Assembly: GCA_037893225.1 (NCBI GenBank)
Contig: JAZGUH010000363.1
Location: forward strand, 2,170,001 to 2,234,000
Source: Hippasteria phrygiana
Lineage: Eukaryota; Echinodermata; Asteroidea; Valvatida; Goniasteridae
DNA length: 64,000 nucleotides
Direction of reading: 5' to 3'
Positions 45,501 through 56,900 of the stretch are shown here, piece by piece (within the stretch, counting starts at the first letter, position 1; each line of letters starts with the position of its first letter). The notes beneath the pieces are model-generated. The model was given only the letters and a program-made list of their open reading frames with translations, ran no database searches and was not told the DNA's origin. The translations under genes and the position numbers were made by a program.

Positions 45501-47405
45501 AAGTACGCGTATCTCAATTTTAATGTTTATGAAAGTGGGGGGGGGGGGGGGGGGGCGGGGGGGGAGAGAAACAACCATCACTGCTTTCACCTGTGCAGCA
45601 GTGTTGGAGTATAACTTGAGTACCAATAAGTACTCGGCCCAAACTCGATTTTCAGTGCTAAAAATAATTTGGCATCGGCATTTTGTACTCAGTACTCGAC
45701 ACCCATAATCGGGAATGATTACTTTCTCATTTGATACTGCACCTTCAGGGCATGAAAGTACACGTACATAATCAGTTCTTGGGCTTGTGGGTAAATTCCC
45801 AAAAGGAGAAATTTCTGGCTCAATCACATGTAATGTGCAACGTTTTGAGTAGGTTCATCATGTTGTGTAAAAAGTAAACAAAAAACATGAAAATAAAGTG
45901 AAAAAGTCAGTCTCCTGAACTGTTGGTGTTTAGACTCTTGATAATGCAGGTACATTAAATTTATAAACAATGTTCAGAACATAACTTGGCATTTTTGTTT
46001 AATATGGTGTACTTGTACTCGGCCCGTACTCAACTGTTATTCTTGGCCCGTACTTGGACCCTGCAAAACTCAAACTCAAATTTTTGGCCCAGGACTTGAT
46101 CTTTAACCCTAACCATCCCTAACCTGCCAAAATCAAACACCCCATTTGTGTTGAATTTTGTGTGATTGGGTACTGTTTGGCACCATCACTTTGCATGGGA
46201 CTTGATGCCCTGATTTTGTCCAAGTACAAAGAATGTGCCATTGGTTTACCACACAGTGTTGGAGTTTGTGTGGTTAGGGAAGGATTCTAGTAAAAAGCCT
46301 TGGGCTGTTAGGGTTAATGTACTCGGACTCGGCCCGTATTTGACTACTCGGATTGTAGGACTCGACTCTAACACTGCTGTGCACAAAAATGAATGACAGA
46401 TCAGCAGCTTTTGAATATCAAGTTCAGTAACTGTTAGTGCTCCTGTTTTGCTGGTATTAGGGTTCTTCATTTCTGCACTGTGCTGCCTATAAACCTTTTT
46501 GACATTCTCAAAGCATCATGGGAACTGCACCACCCTAAACTGGCATTAGAAGAGCAAGCACATTAGAACGGACGTGATTGGTCGTATTGGTCACATGTTC
46601 ATTGTTATGCTTGCAAAAATCCTCTTCTGATTGGCTAATAATGTGACATTATTAGCTGTTCTAATTCCAGAAATTTGCATCCATCAGTAACTGGTACCCT
46701 GAGAGGGATTCCCCAATTATTTCCTTTATTTGTATTCAGTATTGCCATTTGAAATTTATTTTTCTGGTTATTATTTTCCTTATGTTCCATGCAAAGATAT
46801 GTGAAAAGGGTATCGCTCAACTCATGACAGATATTTAGTATGAAATCAGTTAATATTTGGACTGGTTCACAGTGCCATAGGTTTGTGTATAAATGACATG
46901 GTTTGTTTGGCCTCCAAACCCACAATGCATTGAGAATGTCGAAAAGGTTTATTAGTAATAGTATTACTTATTACTTTTATTAGTATTAAAGCTTCATTCA
47001 AAAGTAAAACCAAGAACCTCTGTTAAACCATGGTGATGGTTAAACCATGGAGAAATAAGACACACGCTAACAAATCACTGAACCCGTCAGCTCCCCTCCC
47101 CTCCCCCTACTTTCCCCTCCCCTTCCCCTTCCCCTCCCCCTCCCCCTCCCCCTCCCCCTCCCCCTCCCCCTCCCCCTCCCCCTCCCCCTCCCCCTCCCCC
47201 TCCCCCTCCCCCTCCCCCTCCCCCTCCCCCTCCCCCTCCCCCTACTTTCCCCTCTCCCCTACTTTCCCCTCTCCCCTACTTTCTGCGTGCGCGTGGGAAC
47301 TGCACGCGCGCAAACATCCTGACATCCACAGTACTTTCGTTTACCTAGCAAAAGTCCATCCATGTCGAATATAACATGCGTGATAACAGTTCGCTCTGTA
47401 CTCAT
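36546..47405 (-). CDS. PUDP: Pseudouridine-5'-phosphatase (HAD-like, PUDP/HDHD1)
   Basis: Four coding exons on -: 47405-47345, 45056-44835, 44011-43776 and 36737-36546, giving 236 codons (human about 228). All junctions are GT-AG and phases add up with no breaks. Exon 1 starts [17 protein letters not shown], with the DxD catalytic motif that forms the phospho-aspartate. Exon 2 is the helical cap ([27 protein letters not shown]). Exon 3 has [14 protein letters not shown] (motif II and basic motif III), then [17 protein letters not shown]. Exon 4 has [11 protein letters not shown] (acidic motif IV) and ends [10 protein letters not shown]. The family dephosphorylates pseudouridine 5'-phosphate from RNA turnover in the cytosol. 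Its ATG is 515 bp from that of ECT2, head to head. Intron 3 is 7 kb and full of inverted-repeat elements. Confidence 0.95.
36844..37161. repeat. Foldback element with a tRNA-like core, copy 1
   Basis: Arms of about 60 bases pair across the element: left TTAGAAGACAGCTTTTTGCCC (about 36886) and right its complement (about 37120-37145). Between them, on -, is a tRNA-like segment with a TGGTCGAGTGGTTAAG A box (37043-37058) and a GGTTCGAGTCC B box (37001-37012). The 14 bases TCTCTAAGGCCAAT occur at both outer edges (36844-36857, 37148-37161), as in a target duplication. Lies in PUDP intron 3. A second copy is at 52883-53209. Confidence 0.8.
37162..39239. other. PUDP intron 3, left part, mostly unassigned
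   Basis: Contains a run of 22-24 C at about 38515-38538 and a patch rich in GGTCTCGGTCTC and relatives (38355-38460). Nothing coding on either strand that I can support. Confidence 0.35.
39240..39454. repeat. Two-copy tandem duplication of about 110 bp
   Basis: TTTTGGAACTGGGCTGGGG and AAGACATTGGGGGCT plus ATATAATAAATTCTACTG occur twice in the same order (about 39270-39345 and 39380-39452), differing at few positions. It abuts the inverted-end element that begins at 39455. Confidence 0.7.
39455..41374. mobile_element. 1.9-kb transposon with perfect 26-bp inverted ends
   Basis: Left 39455-39480 begins TACCGTAATTTTCGGAATAT and right 41349-41374 is its exact complement. TA lies at both outermost positions, as expected for a TA duplication. 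Sub-terminal words CGGCTTATACG and CGGTTTATACG recur inside both ends (39482, 39536, 41270, 41335), resembling transposase-binding repeats. The interior is GC-richer than the surrounding intron, and no transposase motif is recognisable. In PUDP intron 3. Confidence 0.75.
41375..42454. other. PUDP intron 3, unassigned
   Basis: No supported gene or inverted ends. TCCAACAGGA and related words recur near 42260-42350. Confidence 0.3.
42455..43750. repeat. Interleaved palindromes with TGTCCGCACTGGACTT ends
   Basis: The word TGTCCGCACTGGACTT or its complement occurs at least six times. One long pair joins 42455-42840 with 43130-43450 (for example CAGGAAAACTGACCAGGTAA at about 42540 against TTACCTGGTCAGTTTTCCTG at about 43348). 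A second joins 42850-43100 with 43500-43745. The order is A-B-A'-B', not nested. In PUDP intron 3, ending about 25 bases before exon 3. Confidence 0.8.
44012..44834. other. PUDP intron 2, nothing recognised
   Basis: AT-rich intron with a clean GTTAGA donor and TTATCAG acceptor on -. No repeats with paired ends detected. Confidence 0.5.
45295..45485 (-). repeat. Dispersed repeat shared with ECT2 intron 2
   Basis: The complement of this stretch aligns over about 190 bases with 50210-50400, sharing GACTAAGCACGTAT, GACCGATTTCAACAAAAGAC and TGCTTTGTGTTTC. It lies in PUDP intron 1, inverted relative to the ECT2 copy. Confidence 0.65.
45538..45564. repeat. G-run of about 25 bases
   Basis: G-run broken once by C, located 35 bases before the hAT-like element. 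Length may be unreliable in the assembly. Confidence 0.85.
45599..46376. mobile_element. Non-autonomous hAT-type element
   Basis: Ends CAGTGTTGGAGT and the complement of CAGTGTTAGAGT. The flanks CTGTGCAG (45591-45598) and CTGTGCAC (46377-46384) give an eight-base target duplication with one change, which is diagnostic of hAT. GTACTCGGCCCGTACT words recur inside. No transposase. In PUDP intron 1. Confidence 0.8.
46385..47091. other. PUDP intron 1, remainder
   Basis: Nothing coding. A short hairpin, GCTAATAATGTGACATTATTAGC, occurs at about 46635-46658 (TAATAATGTCACATTATTA type). Confidence 0.4.
47092..47272. repeat. (CCCCCT)n polypyrimidine tract
   Basis: Almost uninterrupted CCCCCT units, with a few CCCCTACTTTCC variants at the right. 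On - it is (AGGGGG)n, lying in PUDP intron 1 within 75 bases of the exon 1 donor (47345). The transcript would carry the G-rich strand. Confidence 0.95.
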
Positions 47406-47920
47406 TTTGAAGCTGACGTGTTATTTGGATTTTTATTTTGAATGATTATTTTGGAGAACTTGTTTACACACGTTGTTGCCTGTTCCCAGTTCTTATTTCT
47501 CCTCTGCTACCAGACTATTTCCGCATCCAAGACAATATAAATATTGGAAAATTTAGTCTAGTTCCCTGTCGGTGCCATAGGCAGCGATCGTGAGCTTGCT
47601 GGCCATTTTTGGCCAATCACAGCGCTTGTTTCTGCGAGTCGTGAAGCGCCGTTTTGAAATGGGAACGATCGTTACCGAATATTTGCATGATTAATTTCTC
47701 ACAAAATCTGAGAATATTTTGCTAATACGGGACGTTTTTGCAGCCCAAAAATGACTTGGACTTATGAAACAGCCGACTGATAACCTTAACGTTAAATGAA
47801 ATGTGTATACATTTGAATTTTTTGCAACGATAGTGATAACGCGAACGTATTGTCGCCGGTGGTGTGTGTATTTCGTGCGTTGAGCTGAGGCATAACGTTA
47901 GTGCATTGCCAAATTACAAA
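47406..47920. promoter_or_regulatory. Shared bidirectional promoter region, PUDP and ECT2
   Basis: 515 bp separate the two start codons. A CCAAT box sits at 47613-47617 (GGCCAATCAC). 29 bases further is GCGCC (47646-47650) and then TTTGAA (47653-47658), words of the CDE/CHR type used by G2/M genes, to which ECT2 belongs in vertebrates. No TATA box at a convincing distance. An in-frame upstream ATG for ECT2 lies at 47864; I prefer 47921 because its ATGGCC context is better and the upstream extension looks unlike a protein. Confidence 0.6.
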
Positions 47921-50900
47921 ATGGCCGCTGCAAACGAGTTAAATGTAACTGTCAGTTCTTCAGTCATGTCAGTCAGTATGTCGGTTACTTCAATACAAGA
48001 ACCAGATGCAGGTAAAGATGCTTTTATCTATAAACTAGGATTAGGAATGATTTCAGACAAATGAGAAACATATGTAGGCCTAACGTGAATAGTCCAAGTT
48101 ACTCGGACTAGCCTAACGTTAGGCTTGCGTTAGGCCTAACGTTAATTATTTTAAAAATTTGTCGAAATGTATCAACAGACATGACAGATCAAGTTATAAC
48201 ATGTTCAGTTAGGCAACTCCAATTAAAGTTCTTGCCGAGACAGAATCAGTAGTGCAATTTGTTTTTTTAAATATCTTTTGGTTTTTGAGATAGGCCTATG
48301 CCCTTTTATACAGTTGTGACTTTGTACAAATAAACATGATAAAAATGATAAATGCATGCCACTAAATTTGACAATCATACTCCTAAGTCCTAGTCCTACA
48401 GTTTGAATTTGCAGACATCAAATTACACAAAAAAGAGTACGAGTGCAGGAAACAGCCTCTAACTGTGAAAATTATATGCAAAGACTTTTAGTACCGACAA
48501 GAAACCACTTTATAGGCCTAATGCAACACATAAATCTGTATTAAATTGACCTTTTTACTTTTCAAACAATCATTTTTAATAAAAACAAGTTTTTGCAACT
48601 CTATCGCATTATTCCAACCCCGCCCCTCTTCTCTGAATGTATTGTTAATGTCCCCTAGCGTGGCCTCTACCGGGCGTGGTCCTTGATTTTTTTCCTCCAG
48701 TGCCTTTCTAGACCAAACTTTTCCCCTGAAATTTCACAAAAAATGAAATGTCATCAAGCTGTGATATACTGAACATTTCTGTTCATAAACTTTGAGTTTA
48801 CCTACCCACTACCAAGTTAGCTAATTTATTTTGCCATAATTATCAGATTTTTTTATGAGTGCACAATGATTCAATGCCTTTTAAAATGTGTAAAAAAATA
48901 AGAAAATAATTTCCCGTTGGTTTGTTTGTTTGTTTGAAAATAATTTTCTGACAAACTTGTTGTGGGGTTTGTGAGTGGAGATACATAATAATGGTTTATC
49001 AGAAGTTTTAAAGAAATTGTCAAATGTTGACTTAGAATTTACCAGGATTTTGTCAAGTCTATACGCAGCTATTAAATTTCTGGACACAGCTCATTTTTAA
49101 TTTCAATGATAGTTTTCACAAGAATTCAACAGCAAGCATTAAGGTAAAAGTACCACTGGTAATACCAGTATTTAACCGAATGAATACATGTGATGTTTGT
49201 CAACAAAGAGGTTTTGGCAACATTGCATGAGCAAAATTAACCCTAACCCTCCAGGGTGTTTTGGCTAGAAACCCTGCCAGACGCATCAGATTGCATACTT
49301 TGTCACATTGACTTGTGTGCAGAGTGCAGCAAGGTCAAGCTGTCACCACAGATGCACTGTGCTGCGTCTGGCAGGGTTAGGGTTAAGGGAAACGCCAAAG
49401 AACGCAGCGCTATGGGGACTCTATTATAATGTACACCGGAAGTTGTCAAATACGACAATGGTTGTTAAAAACGACAACGTTGTCGAATTCGTACTTTTCC
49501 CGGACTGATCCTACCACATTGACAACATTTGTAAGAATCTCAGATTCTCAGCTTGTCAAAGGGCAAGATTCTTTACATTAGTCTCTTCTGTCATTTGGCC
49601 AGTCTTGGAAAGTGCTTCACTTGTGTGTTTTTTTTTTAACTATTCACATTTAATTTATATTCAGAATGGATATAAAGAAAACTGATACATGTAGGAGTGA
49701 GATATTCCTTTGTTAGAAAAGGTATTTTACATTATAATATACATACTGTGTAGTTCTAACCTTGTGGATTTAATTTCCTTTGAGCAAAGGAAATGAAAAA
49801 CTGGCATGATTGGAACATACAAACATATCTGAGCAAGACTTTAATGTGTAACGTGATGAGTTTCTTTCATTGTGTACAGATTGTGAGTATACACTGTGCC
49901 TGATTGGACAGGAAACAGCACAAAATCAGCAGCTTCTTCAAGCTTTGCAGGTACATGTATGCTCAAATAAATGTATCCTAGTACCTCCCATCCAGCCCCC
50001 TTCCTCCCTGGCCTCTCCCTTCTCCCTGGCCTCCACCCCTTCTTCTCCCTGGCCTCCACCCTTCCTACATCTGAAGGGAATTCATCTACCCACTTTTAAA
50101 TTTGTCAGTAGAAAAATAACATGTTCATGTTTGTATGAAATTAATTTTGCTACATGTACTTCTGGTTCTAAAACTGGTATACATAGTACATGTACAGGTT
50201 CTGTATACGTCCGACGACAGGAGGAGAAAGAAAATACAAAGGAACCTTTCAGTCCTCGCAAGTCAGTCTTTTGTTGAAATCGGTCCTCGGAAGTAAAAAT
50301 ACGTGCTTAGTCTATGGGGTTGGGTGATATTAAAGGAACAATAAGAAACACAAAGCATTGTCCTCAAAAGTATTGGGAAAGTACGACTGCGTGTACTTTA
50401 CTGTGTACAGTCAAGCGTTCTTCTATTTTGCTGAAACTGCTGATATGGAAGTGAGTTATACATTTGTACACTTAGCCTTTGCCAATATCTTATGTTAAAA
50501 AAGTCGGTTGCTTTCCAATTTTGTGCATAATTCTTGAAGGATGTAATTAGGGAATGCATTTCCAAATGACTGCAGATCATGGTTGGATCCAGTCCCTGCT
50601 ATGTAGTTTTGTTTATGCTGGAATGAAGTCATGCTTGCAAAGTAGATTCCCTTACTTGGCCGAAGCAATTCTTTAACAAACAAGGAATGCCACAAAATTG
50701 AAAAGATTTGATATCCTGTTTCCAGACTCTTGGCTTGCCAGTTGTGACATCCGAGACGGGTATAGAGAATGTAGTGGAGCCAGCTGGAGTTGAAACCCTG
50801 TTTGTGCTGACTGAGTTTGAAGGAGCATCATTTGATCATCTAAGGAGAAATGGCTGCCGTGTGCTGGGACCTCCTGTCATCTATAAATGTGCCGCCAATA

Positions 50901-53900
50901 AACAGGTCGGTAACTTGGTACTTGGGTGGTTTCCTGTTTAATTTCTCATTAAAAATAAATCATTTTCAGGATTAAAGTCTTGATCTTCATTGTACTAATT
51001 TTCTGTTATCCAAGAGTTTCTTACTCATCCACACTTTTTCAGCTACCTGTACATTTTCACAGAAATCAATGTAAGAAAAATGGTGTATATTGTTTCTTAA
51101 ACCTTGTTGAATACATAAGAAATAAAGATTTTGATCTCTGTTTGTGTTTTAGGAAGTTTAATGGGAATTAAGACAGAATACAGTAACTTTTGGGGCATGT
51201 CTCCACCCACAAAAAAATACCCCTTCTGGCTGTCATGTCGTTGTCAGTGTCCCTAATGTCAGGAGCTGTGTTCTAAACTCATGGTGTACAGGTGTACATG
51301 TACGAGGTGCGATCAAAAAGTTCCGAGACTGCGCCTATAACGAGCAAAAACCGTACATGATTTAAATCTGGTCGCCATCCCCTTCAAAGTAGTCCCCTTG
51401 TGCAGTGATACAGCGCTCCTGCCACGCTTGGAACGCTCCCTGGAAATCCCGTTCCGTAAGCGCGTCAAAGCACCATCTGCGATTCTCGCTGGATCTCCTC
51501 CACAGTGTCAAAACGGCGACCCTTCAACTTGAACTTCATTTTGGGGAAAAGAAAGAAGTCGCAGGGAGCCAAATCCGGCGAGTAGGGGGGTAGGGAGTGG
51601 GCGAGAAACTAGCGTTTTCAATGCGTTGTGAGCGGGCGCGTTTTCATGTTAAAGCACCCAATTGCCAGCGCGCCACAGTTCAGGCCGTTTGCGCTGAATG
51701 TTCTCCCTCAGACGCCTCAGAACGGCGCAGTAGAACTCAGCATTGATAGTCTGACCCTGGGGAGGAATTCACGCCGCAAATGTCAAAGAAAACGATAAGC
51801 ATCATCATGCTCGTGGTTGCGCTCCTGACCTGATGCGCCTTCTTCGGTCTTGGAGACTGCGGGCTCTTCCACTGCAAAGACTGCTGTTTGGTCTCTGGGT
51901 CGTAGCCATAGACCCAACTCTCGTCACCGCTGATAATCTACATAAAAGTCTGGGTCATCCCGGGCCTGTTGACGGAGGTCCTCGCAGATTTCGAGTTCGA
52001 CACGGTGCTGCTTCTGCTCGAGATTCAGGAGCCTCAGCTTGAACTTGGCAGCGACGCGGCGCATGTTTAAATTGCCTGAACTGTTCCAAATGACACGTTG
52101 ACGATGTCAGCAATGTCCAGAATGGTGATCCGACGATCTTGACGCACAATTCTTTCAATTTCTTGGACATTTTCGGGAGTTGTTCTCGTTGAGGGTCGCC
52201 CTGACCTATCGTTATCCTCCCGTGACGTTCTGCCCCTCTTGAAACGCGAGTGCCACTCAAAACGCCTCGCCCGGCTCATTGCTTCATTTGCCGTAGGCTT
52301 TCTGAAGTATTTGAAGGGTCTCCGTTGCAGATTTCCCGAGTTTGACACAAAATTTGATGTTCGCTCTCTGCTCAAGTTTCAGGTTCATGGTGAAATTGCA
52401 AATGCGCACGTACCAGTGGTCACAAAAATGTGTGTAACACAGGTGCTGATGTTGATCAAGCGATGTAACTTGGAATGCTTAACTCACAAACGTTATTGCT
52501 GACACCTGCTATATGCACATTACTGTCACAGAACTTTGTGATCACACCTTGTACATGTATTGTATAATGCTACTAAGGACACAAGCTGATTAAGCCTAAT
52601 CTTTCTAAATCTTTCAAAATTCATCAGGTTTTCGAGGATTTTGCATGATAGGGGAGAGTAGTGTCCAAACATTTTGATAACCAAGGGCTTCATGTTACTT
52701 GAAAGTTGATTAAATTTATAAATGGAGCATCATTTGATCATCTAATGAGGAATGGCTGCCGAGTGATTAAATTTATAAATGGCTGGAACTTGGGGTTTAT
52801 CGATGAAAGCAAGCATGAAATAAGCTATTGGTGGACCTTAGTGATTTTTTGTTCTTGAGATAAAAATGTTGAAACTACATGTAGAAGGGAGATTTTGCTC
52901 TTTGCAAATATAATGTACGAAGTCCTGTATGCTCAGTGCTTTCCAAGAACCCGTGGTAAAAAATTCAGTCTTACTCGGGCGGGACTCAAACCCACGACCT
53001 CCTGCTAACTAGTGCAAACATCTTAACTTCTCGACCACTGAGCTTGCCAAAGTCGGCTGGCCGTTTTCAAATTTGCATCGGGGATGTTGTAAATTAGAAG
53101 GGAGATTTATTAGATTAGAAGGGAGATATATGTTCTCACAGGCTTTCAGAAAGCACTGAGCATATGGTGCATCATACACTATGTCGGGAGAGGGCAAAAA
53201 CTCCCTTCATCCCCGATGCAAATTCCATCTACACACAAATTTTGAAATTGTTTTCAGCCAACGTAGTTCAGTGTCTATTCTAATGTGCTTTTCTTGTGTA
53301 CATGTACATGTAGTGATTTGTAATATTTGCGGGGCCCCAATGGGAACCATTGTTTACTATTTGGGCATACTCTGGGTAAAGAAATGTAAGAAATCAAAGA
53401 AATCAACACTGAGATTTGTTTGCACATTTTTTTTTTGTGACGGCTATTATGTTTCTGTCCACAGCCTCTACCATTCACTAGCCGACCCCTGTACTGCTGT
53501 CACATGTCTCAGCTGGTCATCTGCTTCACTGGATTTATTGAGAAGGAAGAATTGAAGCGGCTGGCTGAGCTGGTTCATCATATGGGGGGCAGTGTCCGCA
53601 GAGACTTCAGCACAAAGGTCACCCACCTGGTTGCTAATGCAACCACCGGCAATAAATACAGGGTCAGTAAATACAGGTTCTCTGTCACTGCAGCAAACAC
53701 AGTGAGGCATTCATGTAAAACATGCTCCTACAGCTAGGATATTGGCAACTCTCTCTGTGGGAAAATTAAAATAAGGTAGCACAAAGTCCCCAATCCACAA
53801 CTTAATTGGTTCAACCTGCATTGCAGATGTTGACATAAATTCTCAGCCCATTGGAAAGTTTGTAACGTACTACATGTATACTGTAATCCACCAATGGCCA

Positions 53901-56900
53901 TATAGGTGGTGTCACACCCGCACAGGCCTCACAGGTACTCTATGTACATTCGAGGCGCATGCGTTTTGCCAAGTTTTAAACATATCATTGGATGATGTGG
54001 CAGTGATGTACATGTATGTTGACAAATTAAATCTTGACGCCAAAAGTCCCCAAGACACCACCGCAATACTGTTATTCAGCAGTCTAGTTTACATACAGCA
54101 AAAGTTGACCAATCATTCAGTCAAAGTAAGCATTGGCTGATTTGTGCAGAAATCACTGGACCTATTTTCAGACATTTAAAAAACAGAACCAATTAACACA
54201 TCTTTTTTCCCCCAGCAAAATGTCATTCTTGCACTTGGATTGAGAAATATGTCTTCTGCATCCTGTATTTGGCCTCAGGGCATAAGGGACACAGACTTTT
54301 CTGTGTCCCACGAGTGTGCCAAAAAAAGGAATTTATCTTTCAGCAAACTTGATAACCTAAAACTTGATTATATTCATTTCATTTGATATTAAAGGTAGTG
54401 TACACGATTGGTAATCCTGCAAATTTGTTTTTACTGAATTATTACGAAATACCTTACTAGACTGTAAGTTAATAGTAGTCTCAATCATCCTGTTAAATGG
54501 TGGCACCAGGTGTGCTGTCGGCGTCAAGAAAAGTGGACATTTATATCATTTTCCAACGATTGCCGGCAAATATAGCCTTTACTCAAGGCGCGCGTGGCTA
54601 CCCGGGTGAGTGGCGCGCCCCGGACATGCTGGCATATCTAAGGTGCGTCACGCGCCAAGGTCGCTACGTGCGCCTTGACAAAAGGCTATCACCTGCCCGA
54701 CGGTTGAAAACGAACGCCGTTTTTTTCCCGCAAAACTTTGAACAGGTCAGTGGAACGATATTTCCCATAAAATTTTAACCCCAAATCCGCCCATTTCTGA
54801 AAATTGCAACAATGACCAATCATGTACACAACCTTTAACTGATCTGAATTCCAAACTAACTGATAAAAATTCACATTATGCCGAAAGCTAATGCTTCTGG
54901 AGAGCCCTTGTTTACTCCAAAATGTCAGTATTGTCAATACAAGGTCGCTTCTTTTTCTGTGTTCTACAAGTACACATGGGATAATGCAAAGGCAATGAAA
55001 TGGAATGATTAAATAGAAAACATTTGAGCGGTTTAGGATCATTATACATGGAATAATATCCCGCTGTGATCCTATCAATGATGATTGTCAATCGTACATC
55101 TAATAAGTGGCTTGGCATGGACATTTCATCGCAGAGCTGGCTTACGAACAAATAATCCAAACCCCATATGAGTAGAGAGTGTTTAAAGTTAGTCTGTTCG
55201 CTGCTATGTCAGTTCTGTGATGGTTTAAAAACTGTTACATTAGTTTTACACTTGTTAATTTTCCTCTTATCACTGATACAATGTGGAACTCATTACCAGG
55301 TGGCAGTGAGTCTTGGAACACCTATCATGACCAAGGATTGGATCAACACAGTTTGGCAGCACAGACATGATATACAGATTACTGCTACAACAGAAGCTAT
55401 GGTAGGCAATACTATATCGCCATACATGTATATATTTTGCTGGACAGAAAATGGAAATTTTTGCTCACCAACGTGAATTTGTTCTTTAACCCTAACCTTC
55501 CCAAATCCTCCAAAATCCTCTTTGCAAAATGGAGGAATTTGGAGGATTGAGGGCACTTGGAAGTTGATGCATCGGAGGATTTTGCAGGATTGAGGTTACT
55601 AGGGGTTTTTGCCCCTGCAGGAATATGGAGGATCCAGGTTATCAGGCTCAATGTGATACATGAGGATTTTAGAGGATTGAGGTTACTAGGGGTATGCAAA
55701 AAAAACCTGGAGGATTTTGCAGGATTCGTGCTATGGTCCCCATCAGAGGATTTTGGAGGATTCAGGTTATATGGAGTTTTAACACTTTGAAATCAGAGGA
55801 TGTTGGAGGATTCAGGTTACATGGGGGGAAAATGATGTAGGGAGTTAGGGTTAATATAATTTGTTCTTTTAACCCTCCTATGTACCGTGCAGTTGCCATA
55901 GAATTGTCAGACCTTTCAAAACCTTTCAAGTTTGCTGGACTGAAGGGTTTTGAAAGGTGAGAAAACTGTCTGATAAAAGGGACCTATGAAAGGTTTCGAA
56001 AGGTGAAACAACTCTCTGAACAAACTGTTGTGAGGTATATTATTAAGGGGGAAAGGTTTTGAAAGCTCCAACCATTTATGCATAGCAACTGTACTGATAT
56101 TTGGTTGAGCAATAGCTCCACCTTTCAATTCCTTTCAAAAGGTTTTGGAGGGTCTGGCCATTTTCTGATAGACTTCCCATACCTTTATCATAGGGGTATA
56201 CCATAGCCCAAATTGTCTACGTTTCAATACCTTTCAAAGGGTAATGAAAGGTGTGGTAGTGCAGTAGCAACAAATTCTGGAGTGTTTTAAAAAAATCATA
56301 ATTATTTTTTCGCCATCTTGCCAGTAAGCAGACTTTGAAAGGTTTTAAAAAGTCAAACCATAGGAGAGTTAAATGTATATCAGCACTGTATATAGTCAGT
56401 GCTGTCCAAGAGCATGTAAGAACAAAAACTTGAAAATTGGCCTGGAATGTGCAACTTCTTGATTACCATACTGACACTCTATGTTGGCAGTCTCCCAATA
56501 TGGTGAGGATAAAAAAAAGGAATTGGAATACAATTCATCCAACAAGGCCAATCATTTGCCAATGATTTCATCATTAACAAATTCATGTTGATACACATAG
56601 ATTTTTTCATATATCAATTCAACAAGTTCTTTGTGTTTTGCATAAATCCAGTTGCAGTACAAGATGCCACCTTTCTTCCACTGTGTGCTGGCGTTTGTGG
56701 GATTTTCCGTAGATGAGCAGAAACACATGGAGGAAGTCACACTGTCACAAGGTACCAGACAGCATCTGGAAACTGTTCTTGATGGATGCCTTGTGTTGAA
56801 GCAAATACTAATTAAGGCCTGAAACAAGGGATGTCTGAATAGTTCAGTAGCTGTTGCTGTCACATGCTCGTCAGCTTGTATTTGCGGCCAATTTCAAGGC

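Noticed and set aside
45451..45708. Gly-rich + frame across the G-run
   Set aside because: The Gly tract is a translation of a homopolymer whose length is unreliable.
47864..47920. Upstream in-frame ATG extending ECT2 by 19 codons
   Set aside because: The start context is weaker than ATGGCC at 47921 and the extension does not resemble ECT2 N-termini; kept only as an alternative.
51833..52502. + strand open frames of 69-87 codons
   Set aside because: They are antisense to the mariner transposase, which explains the coding-like composition.
52726..52764. Alternative ECT2 exon
   Set aside because: Only 39 bases match, with no splice sites, and the direct repeats at each side explain it as an insertion.
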